From Aporrectodea caliginosa (lineage: Eukaryota > Annelida > Clitellata > Crassiclitellata > Lumbricidae), in the NCBI GenBank assembly GCA_020284085.1, contig JACEVL010000799.1, positions 1,161,001 to 1,225,000 on the forward strand: a DNA stretch of 64,000 nucleotides. The letters run 5' to 3'. A program made the translations under genes and the position numbers. Of the stretch, positions 22,491 to 32,125 are shown piece by piece; position 1 is the stretch's first letter, and each line of letters starts with the position of its first letter. The notes beneath the pieces are model-generated. The model was given only the letters and a program-made list of their open reading frames with translations, was not told the DNA's origin and made no database searches.

Positions 22491-22914
22491 CTTTGCAGAC
22501 CAGTAATATATCTTCTTGTTGGAATAGTGCTACAATGTAAATAAATTTAATTATCGCCAAAAGCAATTAGGCTTACTTGGCTCAGTTATTGTATATAATT
22601 TAGTATTATGAGACTATTATTATTTAGCCGTGAGAGAGCTAATTCTCTCATGACTTTCTTGTACATTACCGACTATGCATTTATAATAAGTATCTATATA
22701 TAATTTCGTTTATTGAAAATAGAAAGTTGACAGACCGCAACTTCTCACATGGAAGAAAAGAGAGGAAAAATAGCTATAATTATCTTGGAGAACAGAGCCC
22801 TTTCGTGATATGTGAACTGAGACAAGGTTGGATACGTTGTCCTGCTTAACATTACTTATTATTCCTCTAATAACTAAAGCCTCCACGACCCTTATGCATG
22901 CATTCATATGCACC
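22491..22914. other. Intergenic, nothing recognised
   Basis: AT-rich DNA between the RTE 5' end and the next hAT element, without supported exons. Confidence 0.5.
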
Positions 22915-22987
22915 CAGGGGCGGATCCAGGATTTCTGGTTAGGGGGCGTAAATACTACCAATCCAATCCCGTAAAAAATATATGTAT

Positions 22988-23041
<54 letters not shown>

Positions 23042-23840
23042 TCACTCAAAACTATAATGATCCTTTTTATAGAAAATGTTATGGAACTTTAAAAAATATA
23101 TAGTTTCTCATAATTATAAAACAACTGGTCTCCACTGAAGGTTAACAGTGAAACGATTATAAATCAGTTATCGGTTTTGATCATGCAACCCTTGATCCAA
23201 AAGAAAATAATTAAGTGTCACATGCCAGTGGATTAAGCAGTGTCATTCTCCTTGGATGCTTTCTGGCGTAGGCATTGATAATGTCATCAATGTCTAACTT
23301 GATGTCCTTGTGGACAAACAATAAAATGAGTGCATTAAATCAGTTCTGTCCTCGTTCATTGTACTTCGGAAACACGACTTCACAAATCGCAGACTAGAAT
23401 TTGCTCGTTCAACACTGCAAGCCGTGACAGAAGTGAGCAGCAAAATGTGAATTATTGTGGTAATATTTGGATACATAATACGACAGGAGCGGCTGTCAGC
23501 GAGGGTGTCCGACAGGGTGCTTGGTGTGCTGTCAGCGTTTCTCCACATCTGCTGCCAAAGCTTTAACTCTTGATGAAACGAATCCGGCGAAGGCAGGTCA
23601 TCATGATAGTAATGAAGTATACCATCAGCAGTGAGTGCGTCGATGTTTGAAACATTAGATGGAATGAGACTTAGACCACGAATTGCTTGTTTCGCAAGAT
23701 CTCCAAATCGTAGGCTAAACTGCTGAAGTAGACTGTCCAAATTGCAGTTATATTAGTTTTAGGTCAGTTTAGTTTGAGAACATTTGCTGCAGGTTTGGGG
23801 GGGCGTACGCCGGCTCCGCCCCCCTCTAAATCCGCGCCTG
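22915..23840 (-). mobile_element. hAT-type element with transposase C-terminus
   Basis: Ends CAGGGGCGGATCCAGGATTT and AAATCCGCGCCTG form imperfect inverted repeats; GCACC is repeated on both flanks but a full 8-bp duplication is not visible. It contains a (TA)n tract at 22982-23038 and the transposase fragment below. Confidence 0.8.
23294..23740 (-). pseudogene. hAT transposase fragment (C-terminal dimerisation domain)
   Basis: A frame of 148 codons beginning MDSLLQQFSLRFGDLAKQAI and ending in the hAT dimerisation block YPNITTIIHILLLTSVTACS, VERANSSLRFVKSCFRSTM. It resembles the zf-MYM/P52rIPK-like transposase group. The catalytic DDE core and N-terminus are missing. Confidence 0.8.
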
Positions 23841-23864
23841 GCACCAGAGTTGACTATAGGGCAA

Positions 23865-24365
23865 TGCTATTTATGCGGGCTTAACCCTATCGCGCATCAA
23901 TCACTTGCAATCTGTTCCAAATGCCGCATCTCGCCTAATTGGCGGCATTCGTAAGTTCGGACATGTACCTGGCTTTATACGAGAGGAACTGCACTGGCGG
24001 CCTATGCAAACGTATTGAGTTTAAGATCCTCTGATGCCTAAGCCTATTTGTCGTGCAGGTCTATCTGCTATGTGCCAGTATCATCAATACCGAGGTCGTA
24101 GATTGCTTCGCTCTCCCACGCAAGGCGACCTGGTTGTTCCTATGGTTCGAACGTCTAGAGTGCTCCATAAAAGCATTCACTGTGGTCGGTCCGGGACTGG
24201 AATAGATTGCCGCTCCGTAATGAACTTCTGAGTCTTTCTTTGTCCCGTTTGAAACCATTCTTTTCGATCAAAGTTTGTGTTCTCAGGTCTGGAGCAGCTC
24301 TGAGGACTTGCTCTTGAAGTTGCGCTATATAAATTTACAAATTTACGATTACAATTACGATTGAA
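23865..24365 (+). mobile_element. CR1-like LINE 3' end
   Basis: RT thumb pieces SVPNAASRLIGGIRKFGHVP and FIREELHWRPM, then GRRLLRSPTQGDLVVPMVRT. The tail reads TTGCGCTATATAAATTTAC plus (GATTAC)n. Interrupted by stops and frameshifts. Confidence 0.8.
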
Positions 24366-24425
24366 TCAATGGAAAAACAATTAACTATAAAGCGTAATAT
24401 TAAAAGCTTCTTAGCATTAACTTAC

Positions 24426-24489
24426 AATTTGAGTCTTCATTCGTTTGCTCTTCATTACTCGGTTCAGCTGACGTTCTTTTCTGCCGCAT
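24426..24489 (-). CDS. Possible first coding exon, unidentified gene
   Basis: Minus-strand ATG at 24489 opens MRQKRTSAEPSNEEQTNEDS plus Asn and meets a consensus donor GTAAGT (phase 1). A CRE palindrome lies about 290 bases upstream. The region is duplicated at 25725-26060, where the start codon is ATT and the length differs by one base downstream of the shared TCAGCTGAA. I do not recognise the peptide and no second exon was found. Confidence 0.35.
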
Positions 24490-24775
24490 GGCTTAATTAA
24501 GTGAAGCAGAAGAACAAACATCGTCTCTTTCCACATTCAACAAGAAACACAATAATCGGTCCACATAGTCGTTAGTAAATGCTGAGCAAATCGAGTGACA
24601 ATAACAGAGTCAAGTGCAACCGCAAAAGTAAATCGCTTATGACAAAAGTAATAAACGAATGCCAGGAAATAAAATTGTATCATTTACCGTAGTTGTTTTT
24701 TGAATTAAAAAGGCCATCGAAGCTGTAAAACTGAACGCAACCTTCTATTGAAAATGACGTCCTGAGACTACATTG

Positions 24776-24783
24776 TGACGTCA
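24776..24783. promoter_or_regulatory. CRE palindrome TGACGTCA
   Basis: Perfect CREB/ATF consensus within TTGTGACGTCACACAA, conserved in the duplicate copy at 26017-26024 while much of the surrounding DNA has diverged. Confidence 0.5.
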
Positions 24784-24877
24784 CACAATAGACACGATGC
24801 ATACGTGTATTGCAGGCCGTCTGTTCTGTTAGTAGTTAAGATTTATGTCTTCTGTCATTATTTTGTGTTCTTGCAAG

Positions 24878-24900
24878 TAAGTAAGTAAGTAAGTAAGTAA
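24878..24900. repeat. (AAGT)n microsatellite
   Basis: Six tandem copies of AAGT. Confidence 0.9.
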
Positions 24901-24984
24901 GAATGTTCTTTATTAAACGCAAGCAAACGCTCAGCGCTTTACATACAAAGTCAGAAATAATTTATGTATAAAGAAAAACGATAG

Positions 24985-25469
24985 GTACTTGTCGGTTAAT
25001 TCACCGGAATTAATTTTTTCAATGGTAATGACTTGCCCACGTAAAATTAATTCACCGGATTTAATATTTGCAATGGTAATGACTTGCCCACGTAAAATAG
25101 ATGTCTGTACTTTCAAGCACAATTAAGCTGACGACCCTAACACTGACCCTAACCTACCCTCACGTTAATATAATGACGACCCAAACCCTGACCCTAACCG
25201 ACCCTCACGTTAATATAATGACGACACTAACCCTAACCCTGACCCTAAACGACCCTCAAGACTTCAAGTTTTATAGTCCATATAGGTTACGTTGAGGTGT
25301 TACGCGCCGTGAGGGTCGGTTAGGGTCATGGTTAGGGTTAGCGTCGTCCATGTTTTCTGATGACGAAACGGTGCTTAAAAGGAAAGAAACGCGTAGAAAT
25401 TTATTCCGGTGCATGAACAGGCAACGTATAGACGCAAGAATTAATTCCGGTGAATTAACCGACAAGTAC
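24985..25469. mobile_element. 485-bp inverted-repeat element with telomere-like core
   Basis: A perfect 31-bp inverted repeat at 24985-25015 and 25439-25469. Inside, an AATGACTTGCCCACGTAAAA motif is duplicated, and 25128-25340 holds degenerate CCCTAA/CCCTGA arrays with ACGTTAATATAATGACGAC spacers about 60 bp apart; the right part switches to GGGTTAGG orientation. Class unknown. Confidence 0.7.
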
Positions 25470-26016
25470 CAAACGATAATTAGAAGAAAATTAAGTCAAC
25501 TAGAAAACAGATGTCTAATTGTGAATTGTTTCAATTGCATAACTGTACACTGTAACCGGTTGCGGTTTTGTCAACCGGATTGTTTCAATAAAGAATATTA
25601 TTATTATACCATTCACTTCGTCTTAAATAGCACAAATATTATCAAAATTGTAGTTTATATAAATCGTACTTACGCATTTTGTTATGATGAATTATAAAAT
25701 GCTTACTCTCGGAAACTTCTTTGCAACAACTTACATTCTGATTTGATTTGTCGTTTCCTTGTCATTGTCGGATTCAGCTGATGTATGTTTCTTGTACGTG
25801 GTGTAATGGCAGAAGAACAAACGTTGCCTCTTGACAATCAATCAACCAGAAACACCATTATAGCCTAGTTGTCGGCAAATGCTGAGCAAATCGAAAGAGT
25901 ATAATGATCTCAAGTGCGCCTAAAACAAAGGTTAGACCTATAAACGAATAACAAGAGATTATTATTATAGAAGCAATCGACGCTTTAAAACAAATCAATC
26001 TCGACAATATGTATTG

Positions 26017-26024
26017 TGACGTCA
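26017..26024. promoter_or_regulatory. CRE palindrome TGACGTCA (duplicate copy)
   Basis: Same TTGTGACGTCACACAA context as 24776-24783. Confidence 0.45.
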
Positions 26025-26060
26025 CACAAAGGAGGCGATGTCATACGCTTCCCATTCATA

Positions 26061-26770
26061 AGATGATTTAATACTAAAAATCTAACGAGTCTTACAAACA
26101 ATAACAATTGTCATTGATGTTCATTTTAGACAACAGCTACTGCTTCCTTGTTAATTGGAAGCAACAACAAAACGTGTAGTACAAGGGCATCGTCAGATTC
26201 GTCACAATGAGTAACGTTAATGTTGAACCAATGTGCTTTCTAAATATAATTACTGAAAGTCTGTAATAAGTAACATGTTGATTTTGAAGTTTATTGCGTG
26301 GCTTTGGCCAGATAATTCTGAATCGTTTGTAGTTCGTGCAAATGATTGAAGAACGAGAACAGATCAAGATGAACGATGCCTATACTGAAGATGAACACGA
26401 ACAATGCCCAGTGCTTTCTTTCTAGAAACAAGGTTCCGGAACTGAACAAATTCAGAACAATAATGGAAGGGTTACGAAGGGCCTCAGCCTCTTATTTTAA
26501 ACATCAATAAACACTTAAATTAAATTAAAGTAGGCCTAACTCAACTATTTTTTATCAAAAATTTCAATTAACTAAATTATATTTTACTAGCTGAAAACGT
26601 CTAGGAACATCGTTTCGGAGCGTTCCGTCTGAAAAAGCACCCTTTGCTCTAACCACATTAGTTTAGCGTTGTTGTACAAGAAATGTTTAAAAAAAAATGA
26701 TTTACGCTAATGTTGAACCCATTTTACTCAATGATTTCTTAAAATAATAATTGTAAGTCTGTTTTAAGTG
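26061..26770. repeat. Two diverged copies of a 70-bp sequence
   Basis: 26205-26275 and 26700-26772 share ACG.TAATGTTGAACC ... TAA.AATAATT followed by GTCTG...AAGT. The pogo-like element sits at the end of the second copy. Nothing else is recognised here. Confidence 0.45.
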
Positions 26771-27209
26771 ATAAGGGAGACCCGTGTAATTTGGACCGTC
26801 GTGTAATTTGGACCACCGCTTTATCTGCCTGTTGCGCTCTTACTTACTTATCGGCTTCTTGTTGTTTGGTTCTTTGAGGCAGGCCGCCATACTTGTTTCG
26901 AAGTTTATCGCTGCAGACACAGGTAAGCGTATTAAAATCTAGTTTAAAGGTTTCTGCGCTACATGATCTAATTTTGAGCTTCAAGTTATCTCTTGTTTTA
27001 AAATATATTGCAGGGTATCAGACAAGCTAGCAGAACCGCAATTTGTTCTACAATTTACGCCGTTTTTGCTGAATGTAAAGTTGTAGTTGCTGCCTTGCAG
27101 TATTTATCGGATTTACACATTCTATGGTAGGCTCGACAGTCGTGTAATTTGGACCAATACCAATTGTGTAATATGGACCAGGGTCCAAATTACACGCGAG
27201 GTGGTCCAA

Positions 27210-27434
27210 ATCCGGATCAACAGACTGACCTTCTTTTGGCAAAATGCAACACCATAGACCAGTGTCTATCAAGAAATTTTGCATCCAGAACTTCCAATCA
27301 CCATAATTCTTTCCATCAAGATGTTTCGCTTCAGATAACCCTCCAAGTGAACTTGAAGTTGCTCGAATGTTTTTCAGGCTAATCTCCGTCTGAATTTGCT
27401 GCATTTGCAGTTGTAATTCTTCTAATGACGACAT
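27210..27434 (-). pseudogene. Copia-gag-like N-terminal piece inside the pogo-like element
   Basis: From an ATG at 27434 on the minus strand: MSSLEELQLQMQQIQTEISL, then KHLDGKNYGDWKFWMQNFLI (about 27246-27320). The 'L-dG-xNY-x-xWKfxM' pattern is the start of the Copia gag/UBN2 domain. The frame then runs into the element's own GTGTAATTTGGACC boxes. No Copia pol or LTR is present. Confidence 0.6.
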
Positions 27435-28151
27435 GTCGGAATGAACACGCGGTACAAAGAACACAATAAAAACAGCTTCTGTCGACACTGATAAAACGAT
27501 AAATCTCGAAAAATATTAGTCGACACGCAGTAAACAGTTCTTTACAAGTCGGCCTGGGCCCATAACCTGTTGAAGTTCACTTTAGTTCTTTAGGATTATT
27601 TAGATATAGAACTGATCAGAGTTTAAACATTTTAATTAGCACAACGAGCAAGGAAGAACGTAAACCGGAAGTAGAGTACATAGAGTACTAAAGAGTCCTC
27701 TTAGCACACCACCTATTGTCCAGAATGTGTATAACACAGGCTTAATTCCAACATATTTCAGTGTACAGACTTCGCACTACAGTTGTTTAAGCTGAAATTA
27801 AATATATAAAATAGTCGGTTATAATTATTTCATCTCATTAATATTTTCTATTTGACGCCAGAAATACATTTCTTTGAGACTATTGATGTTTTTCTGTTTT
27901 ATAGAGTCGTTAGTCCTGATGTGACCACGACAACCCAAGCGGCTAGAATTTCGAAGGGAAACACGGCAAATGGACTTCAGCAGATAGCCTATGTCGTCTG
28001 CTTTAGAAGCTCTTAGCTATGGGACAGGTTTCAAAGTTGCCGAAAAGATTGCTCGTAATGGGAAGAAAGAATTATGCTTGGAGACCCCTGGATCAGGAAT
28101 AAATATTGATGGACAGACAAGCAGAGTAGGCTCCAACCCAAGAAAACCTGA

Positions 28152-28320
28152 TGACAAGCTAAATTTGATTTTTTCATGTACATAATTATTTGTTTATAGA
28201 TATTATTGCAATAACTAGATACACAGTTCAAGATCAATTTGCATCTTTATAGGAAGCAAATTTGTAGAGAACTTGAACTGTGTATCTAGTTTTGCAGAAA
28301 AAATTAAATTTAGCTTGTCA
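28152..28320. repeat. Hairpin-forming inverted repeat
   Basis: AACTAGATACACAGTTCAAG (from about 28212) faces its complement near 28272-28291, and the outer arms TGACAAGCTAAATTT / AAATTTAGCTTGTCA (28152 and 28306) pair as well. Confidence 0.75.
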
Positions 28321-28491
28321 TTTTTTTCTAGGGTCTTACGATGAAAAAGTAGTTACCCCTCGGTATATTAAGCTTATTACGAAGACAAGCGTGGCCAGCA
28401 ACAGGAAATCAAAACGTGGGCTTAACAAATCAAAAGCATGTGAAATAAAAGCGCTCAACAGCAGTGCAGAGGTGACAATACTACATATCAC

Positions 28492-28620
28492 TGTTTCGTA
28501 TGTGGTGAAACATATGAAGAGGCGTGGATTCAATGTGAAAAATGTAAACTGTTGGCACACAAAGCGTGTGCAGATCTGTCCCATTCAGAGTACTAGTAGG
28601 CCTACTTCTGTGATAACTGC
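28492..28620 (+). pseudogene. Decayed PHD finger of pogo-like transposase
   Basis: The frame reads CFVCGETYEEAWIQCEKCKL, LAHKACADLSHSEY, two stops (28594-28599), then YFCDNC: the C4HC3 spacing of a PHD finger. A basic stretch (NRKSKRGLNKSK) precedes it in the upstream frame. Confidence 0.6.
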
Positions 28621-29032
28621 AATGTTATGATGCACAGCAACTGCCGGATGTTGAAGAACTAACTGTATGGAAAGTGCTTCATAAGTCTTATAATAAAGTT
28701 TTCTTACTCGATGGCTTACAAACAATGTTTAACTAATAGTCCTGTAACAGACATTGTATCCTGCCTGCACACCGTACAATGCAAAGTAAACGTCGTGTAA
28801 TTTGAACCATGCGGTCCAAATTACACAAGGCAGCGTGTAATTTGGACCACTTTAAAAAAAATGTTTATTTCGTTTATTTCCAACTTAAATAATATTAAGC
28901 AGTAATTTCATGCGTTATTTTGTAGAATTTCACCAGCTGCATGCAATAATTGTGTGCTTAACTTTATTTCTGCTATGTGACGTTTTTAATAGGCCGTTTT
29001 TCTTAAGGGGTCCAAATTACACGGATCTCCCT

Positions 29033-29660
29033 TATGCTGCTGTGTTTTCTGGGTTTCTTGGGTGTGCCTTTGACCAGGGGAAGTCTGAACCATTTCTAGT
29101 TCATGCGAATCTCTCTTAATGAGAATTATTCTGAATGAAAACGTCCTGCACGTAAAGGTTGGATCACGCTCACTTTTGTGTCATTTTTCTGACAAAGGGA
29201 AGTTTTCTACGGGGCAGGAAGTTTCCTATGTATGTCCATCAGAAGAATTGAGACTTCATAAGCTGGTCTTAGGTTTGTCTTGTAGACTGTTATCAAGTTT
29301 CTTAATATGTGACTGCATATATGATATATGTAATAATCACATACAAATTTTACGTACCGGTATCTGATTTATTGTAATTTCTAAACGGCAATGATAATAA
29401 AGAATTAATAATGTAACGGCTACCAGGGTTAACCTGTTACCAGGACAACCAACCCAGTCACCAATAAGTCCAAGTCCTTAGTCCGTGGGGCTCTCGGCTC
29501 TAGTTGTATGCAAGAGGTCGACAGATCAGTTCAAAACTTTATTAATCAATCAACAGAAATGTCGATCTCCTCGATGATAGTTTGCCCAGTAAAATCATTC
29601 CGTTCTACCAATTCACATCGCTTCTCGGCCACGCCAGAGTCCGTGATGTAGGCGATCATC
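29033..29660. other. Intergenic, nothing recognised
   Basis: No supported exon or repeat family between the pogo-like element and the LINE tail beyond it. Confidence 0.4.
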
Positions 29661-29699
29661 ACTACGTAGGCCTACACCACATTCGCAGGTATATTCTCC

Positions 29700-29880
29700 C
29701 GCGCCGCTTCACTGCGTAGGAATTCATCCGCTTCCTTCGTCGACGGTTTCGAGTCGTTCCTCTTCCGTCCACGTCGTCGCTTTCCACTCCTCGAACTGAC
29801 GAACTACGGTTCCAACGACTGGGCGGCTCTGAGGAGTTCTCCTTAAGAGGCTCTATATACATTCTCGAAATGAATGACTG
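29700..29880 (+). mobile_element. LINE/SINE 3' end fragment
   Basis: GGGCGGCTCTGAGGAG ... GAGGCTCTATATACATTC followed by GAATGACTGACTG: a diverged form of the shared LINE/SINE tail. Confidence 0.5.
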
Positions 29881-29934
29881 ACTGCTCCTGAGGCGTGACT
29901 GACGACTCCGTTCTTATATAACCGCCGCTGAGTC

Positions 29935-30210
29935 ACGCGAGTCAAATGGAGTCAACGAGGTTAATGGAGTCAACGAGTCAGAGGAGTCAACGAGACAAAT
30001 GGAGTCAACGAGACAAATGGAGTCAACGAGGTATGAGCGAATCAGAGAAAGTCAACGAGTAAAGTGTGGTCAACGAGTCAAGTGGAGTCAACAAGGCAAA
30101 AGGAATCAACTAATCAAATAAAAGTCAACGAGTTAAGTATGGTCAACGAGTAAAAAAAAGTCAACGAGTAAAATGGAGTCAACGAATCAAAAACGAGTAA
30201 AACAAAAAGG
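29935..30210 (+). repeat. Minisatellite, AATGGAGTCAACGAG units
   Basis: About fifteen imperfect 15-18-bp units (GAGTCAACGAGNNAAATG). Confidence 0.85.
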
Positions 30211-31440
30211 TCAAGAAAGATAACCCCATTCCCCAAGACTGAATTTCCTCTGCATCCCTAAACCTATTTTCTAAGCGCTATAAATTTAGGCTAGGCTATT
30301 TGTCCAAATCATGCTATTCCGGAAATTGGCGACTCGGCCTGTTGTGGACCATTAGCGTCCAATAAACAGTAAGTTTTATTATAAACTCTGCCAGCTAAGC
30401 CTAAAGCATGCAGGTAGCCTACTGGCGATCAAACAATCTGTTTTAGTCGAAGATTCCATGAGTAATTGAAGGCCTTTCAAACAGTTTTAATTTATGTAGC
30501 TCACGTTAACATAGTTACTGTTCACCTCATATTTTGCCTTAGAAATGTGAGCAACGGAAAAAATCTAGGTAAGAATAAGCCTATGGATTTCGAATTCGAA
30601 TAAACCTCGGTTTTAAGTTCGTGTCGGCCTCAATGGTGTTGATATAAAATGACACATCAATCGATGTTGCTGTTGAATTAGCAATTATTAGCACTGAAGT
30701 TTCCTAGAGTAACAGTGTCAAGGGAGGGCTCGAAGTCGCAGATGCCAAACGCGTTAACGGCGAGCATTCAACTAGGAGGTAACCCGATCTGTTAGAATTG
30801 CATCCACTTGTGCATTAATCGTGGCTTGGATTAAAATGAGACCACCACTTTAAGTTTCGACGTGTCCATCAAGGTTTCAAAACTTATCTGTTAGTGTGAC
30901 TTTCGCGTGAAGTGTACTCGTGTTTAGGCTCATATTTTCTCAGTACCGGTAGTTGCGATGCTTAGGTATCGGTACATTTAGGCTGAATTTCTTTGTTTAT
31001 ATCAGACGGTCTCGTTATCTTATAGAGGTGGATGAACCTAAGATAAAGAAAGGGGCGGCAGTTTGTTAAATCCGCCTCTGTGCTTGATGCACGAGACTTT
31101 CAGTTAATGTAGACTTAGACTTTGGAGCTCTCTTTCTCTATAATTAATTATTCTGTTCTCTGTGCTCAGTCGCTATGTCCTTTCATTCTCAACTTAAGAC
31201 TGCCTTTTTTCTTATTTTCTTATCCACCATAGACTGCTTTTCTCTGTGTTAATGGACTAATCCTGTAGGCCTGCTTGTTTATTCTGCTCTGTTGCTTGTA
31301 TCATTGCGTTCTCAACATAGGCCTAAAACTTATTTTTTTTAAATTGATTATTCACCATAGGCTGCCTGTCTGTCTTAATCTTCTCGACATTGGGCTGAAC
31401 TTTGAACGAGTTCAACTGGTGTGAAACCATATATCACATT
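30211..31440. other. Intergenic, possible weak LINE scraps
   Basis: No gene seen. 31090-31420 has two loosely repeated stretches (TTATCCACCATAGACTGC and TTATTCACCATAGGCTGC) also resembling 52860-52880, perhaps old LINE 3' DNA. Confidence 0.35.
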
Positions 31441-31445
31441 ATGGC

Positions 31446-31560
31446 AGGTCGCGCAGTGGCTTCTATCCCCTAAGCAACCGGGCTCAATCCCTCGCTTCTC
31501 CCCGGGCCGGGCCTCCCTCTCTCCCAGATCCCATATTGCATGCCGACGTGAGTTTTAGGA
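31446..31560 (+). mobile_element. Possible tRNA-like SINE head
   Basis: GTCGCGCAGTGGCTTC (A-box-like) and CCGGGCTCAATCCC (B-box-like) are about 35 bases apart, as in tRNA-derived SINEs. Only one copy is visible. Confidence 0.35.
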
Positions 31561-31832
31561 CTAGCTCATTTCTGATTAGATAAAGGTGTATGTAATTCAT
31601 AGGTTTCATCTGCTAAAATATCATCAATCCAACTTCTATTTATGCGAAGATTTCTTTCATCAATCCAGCTTCCATTTTAAATTGACCAAATGATCTAATG
31701 GATACCAATGGAAAATATGAATTAAAGCACCTAAATTATTATTGGAGGACAACTGGTAAAGTTGTTCAATGTTTAAGCATGAGAGTCAACGGGTGTGAAT
31801 ATTAAAATCTCGCATTCACAAACGCCGAAATG

Positions 31833-31915
31833 CAACAATTCATTCATTCATTCATTCTGGAAATGTATATAGCGCCCCTTCAAGAAATCTACTCAGAGGC
31901 GCTCCCAGCCCAGCC
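31833..31915 (-). mobile_element. SINE/LINE tail fragment
   Basis: (ATTC)n then ATATAGCGCCCCTTCAAGAA and CTACTCAGAGGCGCTCCC. It matches the tail of the SINE at 46231-46460. Confidence 0.75.
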
Positions 31916-32125
31916 ACGGCAAATTCATCAATCTACTCAACTTGAGTCGAGCATTAATGCATTATGGCATTGTAACTCACAATGCGATAAGGATCATAAG
32001 GTTCATTAAAGGTTACAGTTAGTTTGGTACGGACCGTACGCCACGGTAACGCTAAGTCGCTAACCTGGTAAACTTAAAGGCGTGATGCTTTTGACAGTGT
32101 TCTGTCAATTTGTCTGACCGTAAAA

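Larger units (their letters stand above)
24420..26060 (+). repeat. Diverged tandem duplication (24420-24805 and 25725-26060)
   Basis: The copies share AATGCTGAGCAAATCGA, GCAGAAGAACAAAC, TTGTGACGTCACACAA and the splice-donor end, in the same order and orientation. The 900 bases between them hold the inverted-repeat element at 24985-25469. Confidence 0.75.
26774..29032. mobile_element. pogo/Tigger-like DNA transposon remnant
   Basis: 27-bp inverted ends at 26771-26797 and 29009-29035 (one mismatch) with TA at each border, as for Tc1/mariner-pogo insertions. Extra GTGTAATTTGGACC boxes near both ends and inside (26804, 27142, 28795, 28834) look like transposase binding sites. A decayed PHD-type finger is at 28492-28620 on the plus strand, a C-terminal feature of some pogo transposases. 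The DDE core is not recognisable. Confidence 0.65.

Noticed and set aside
24061..24258. Short ORFs on both strands at 24 kb
   Set aside because: They are the decayed C-terminus of a LINE reverse transcriptase and its shadow.
27048..27488. A retroviral or Copia element
   Set aside because: Only a gag-like N-terminal piece is present; no LTR, primer-binding site, protease, RT or integrase.
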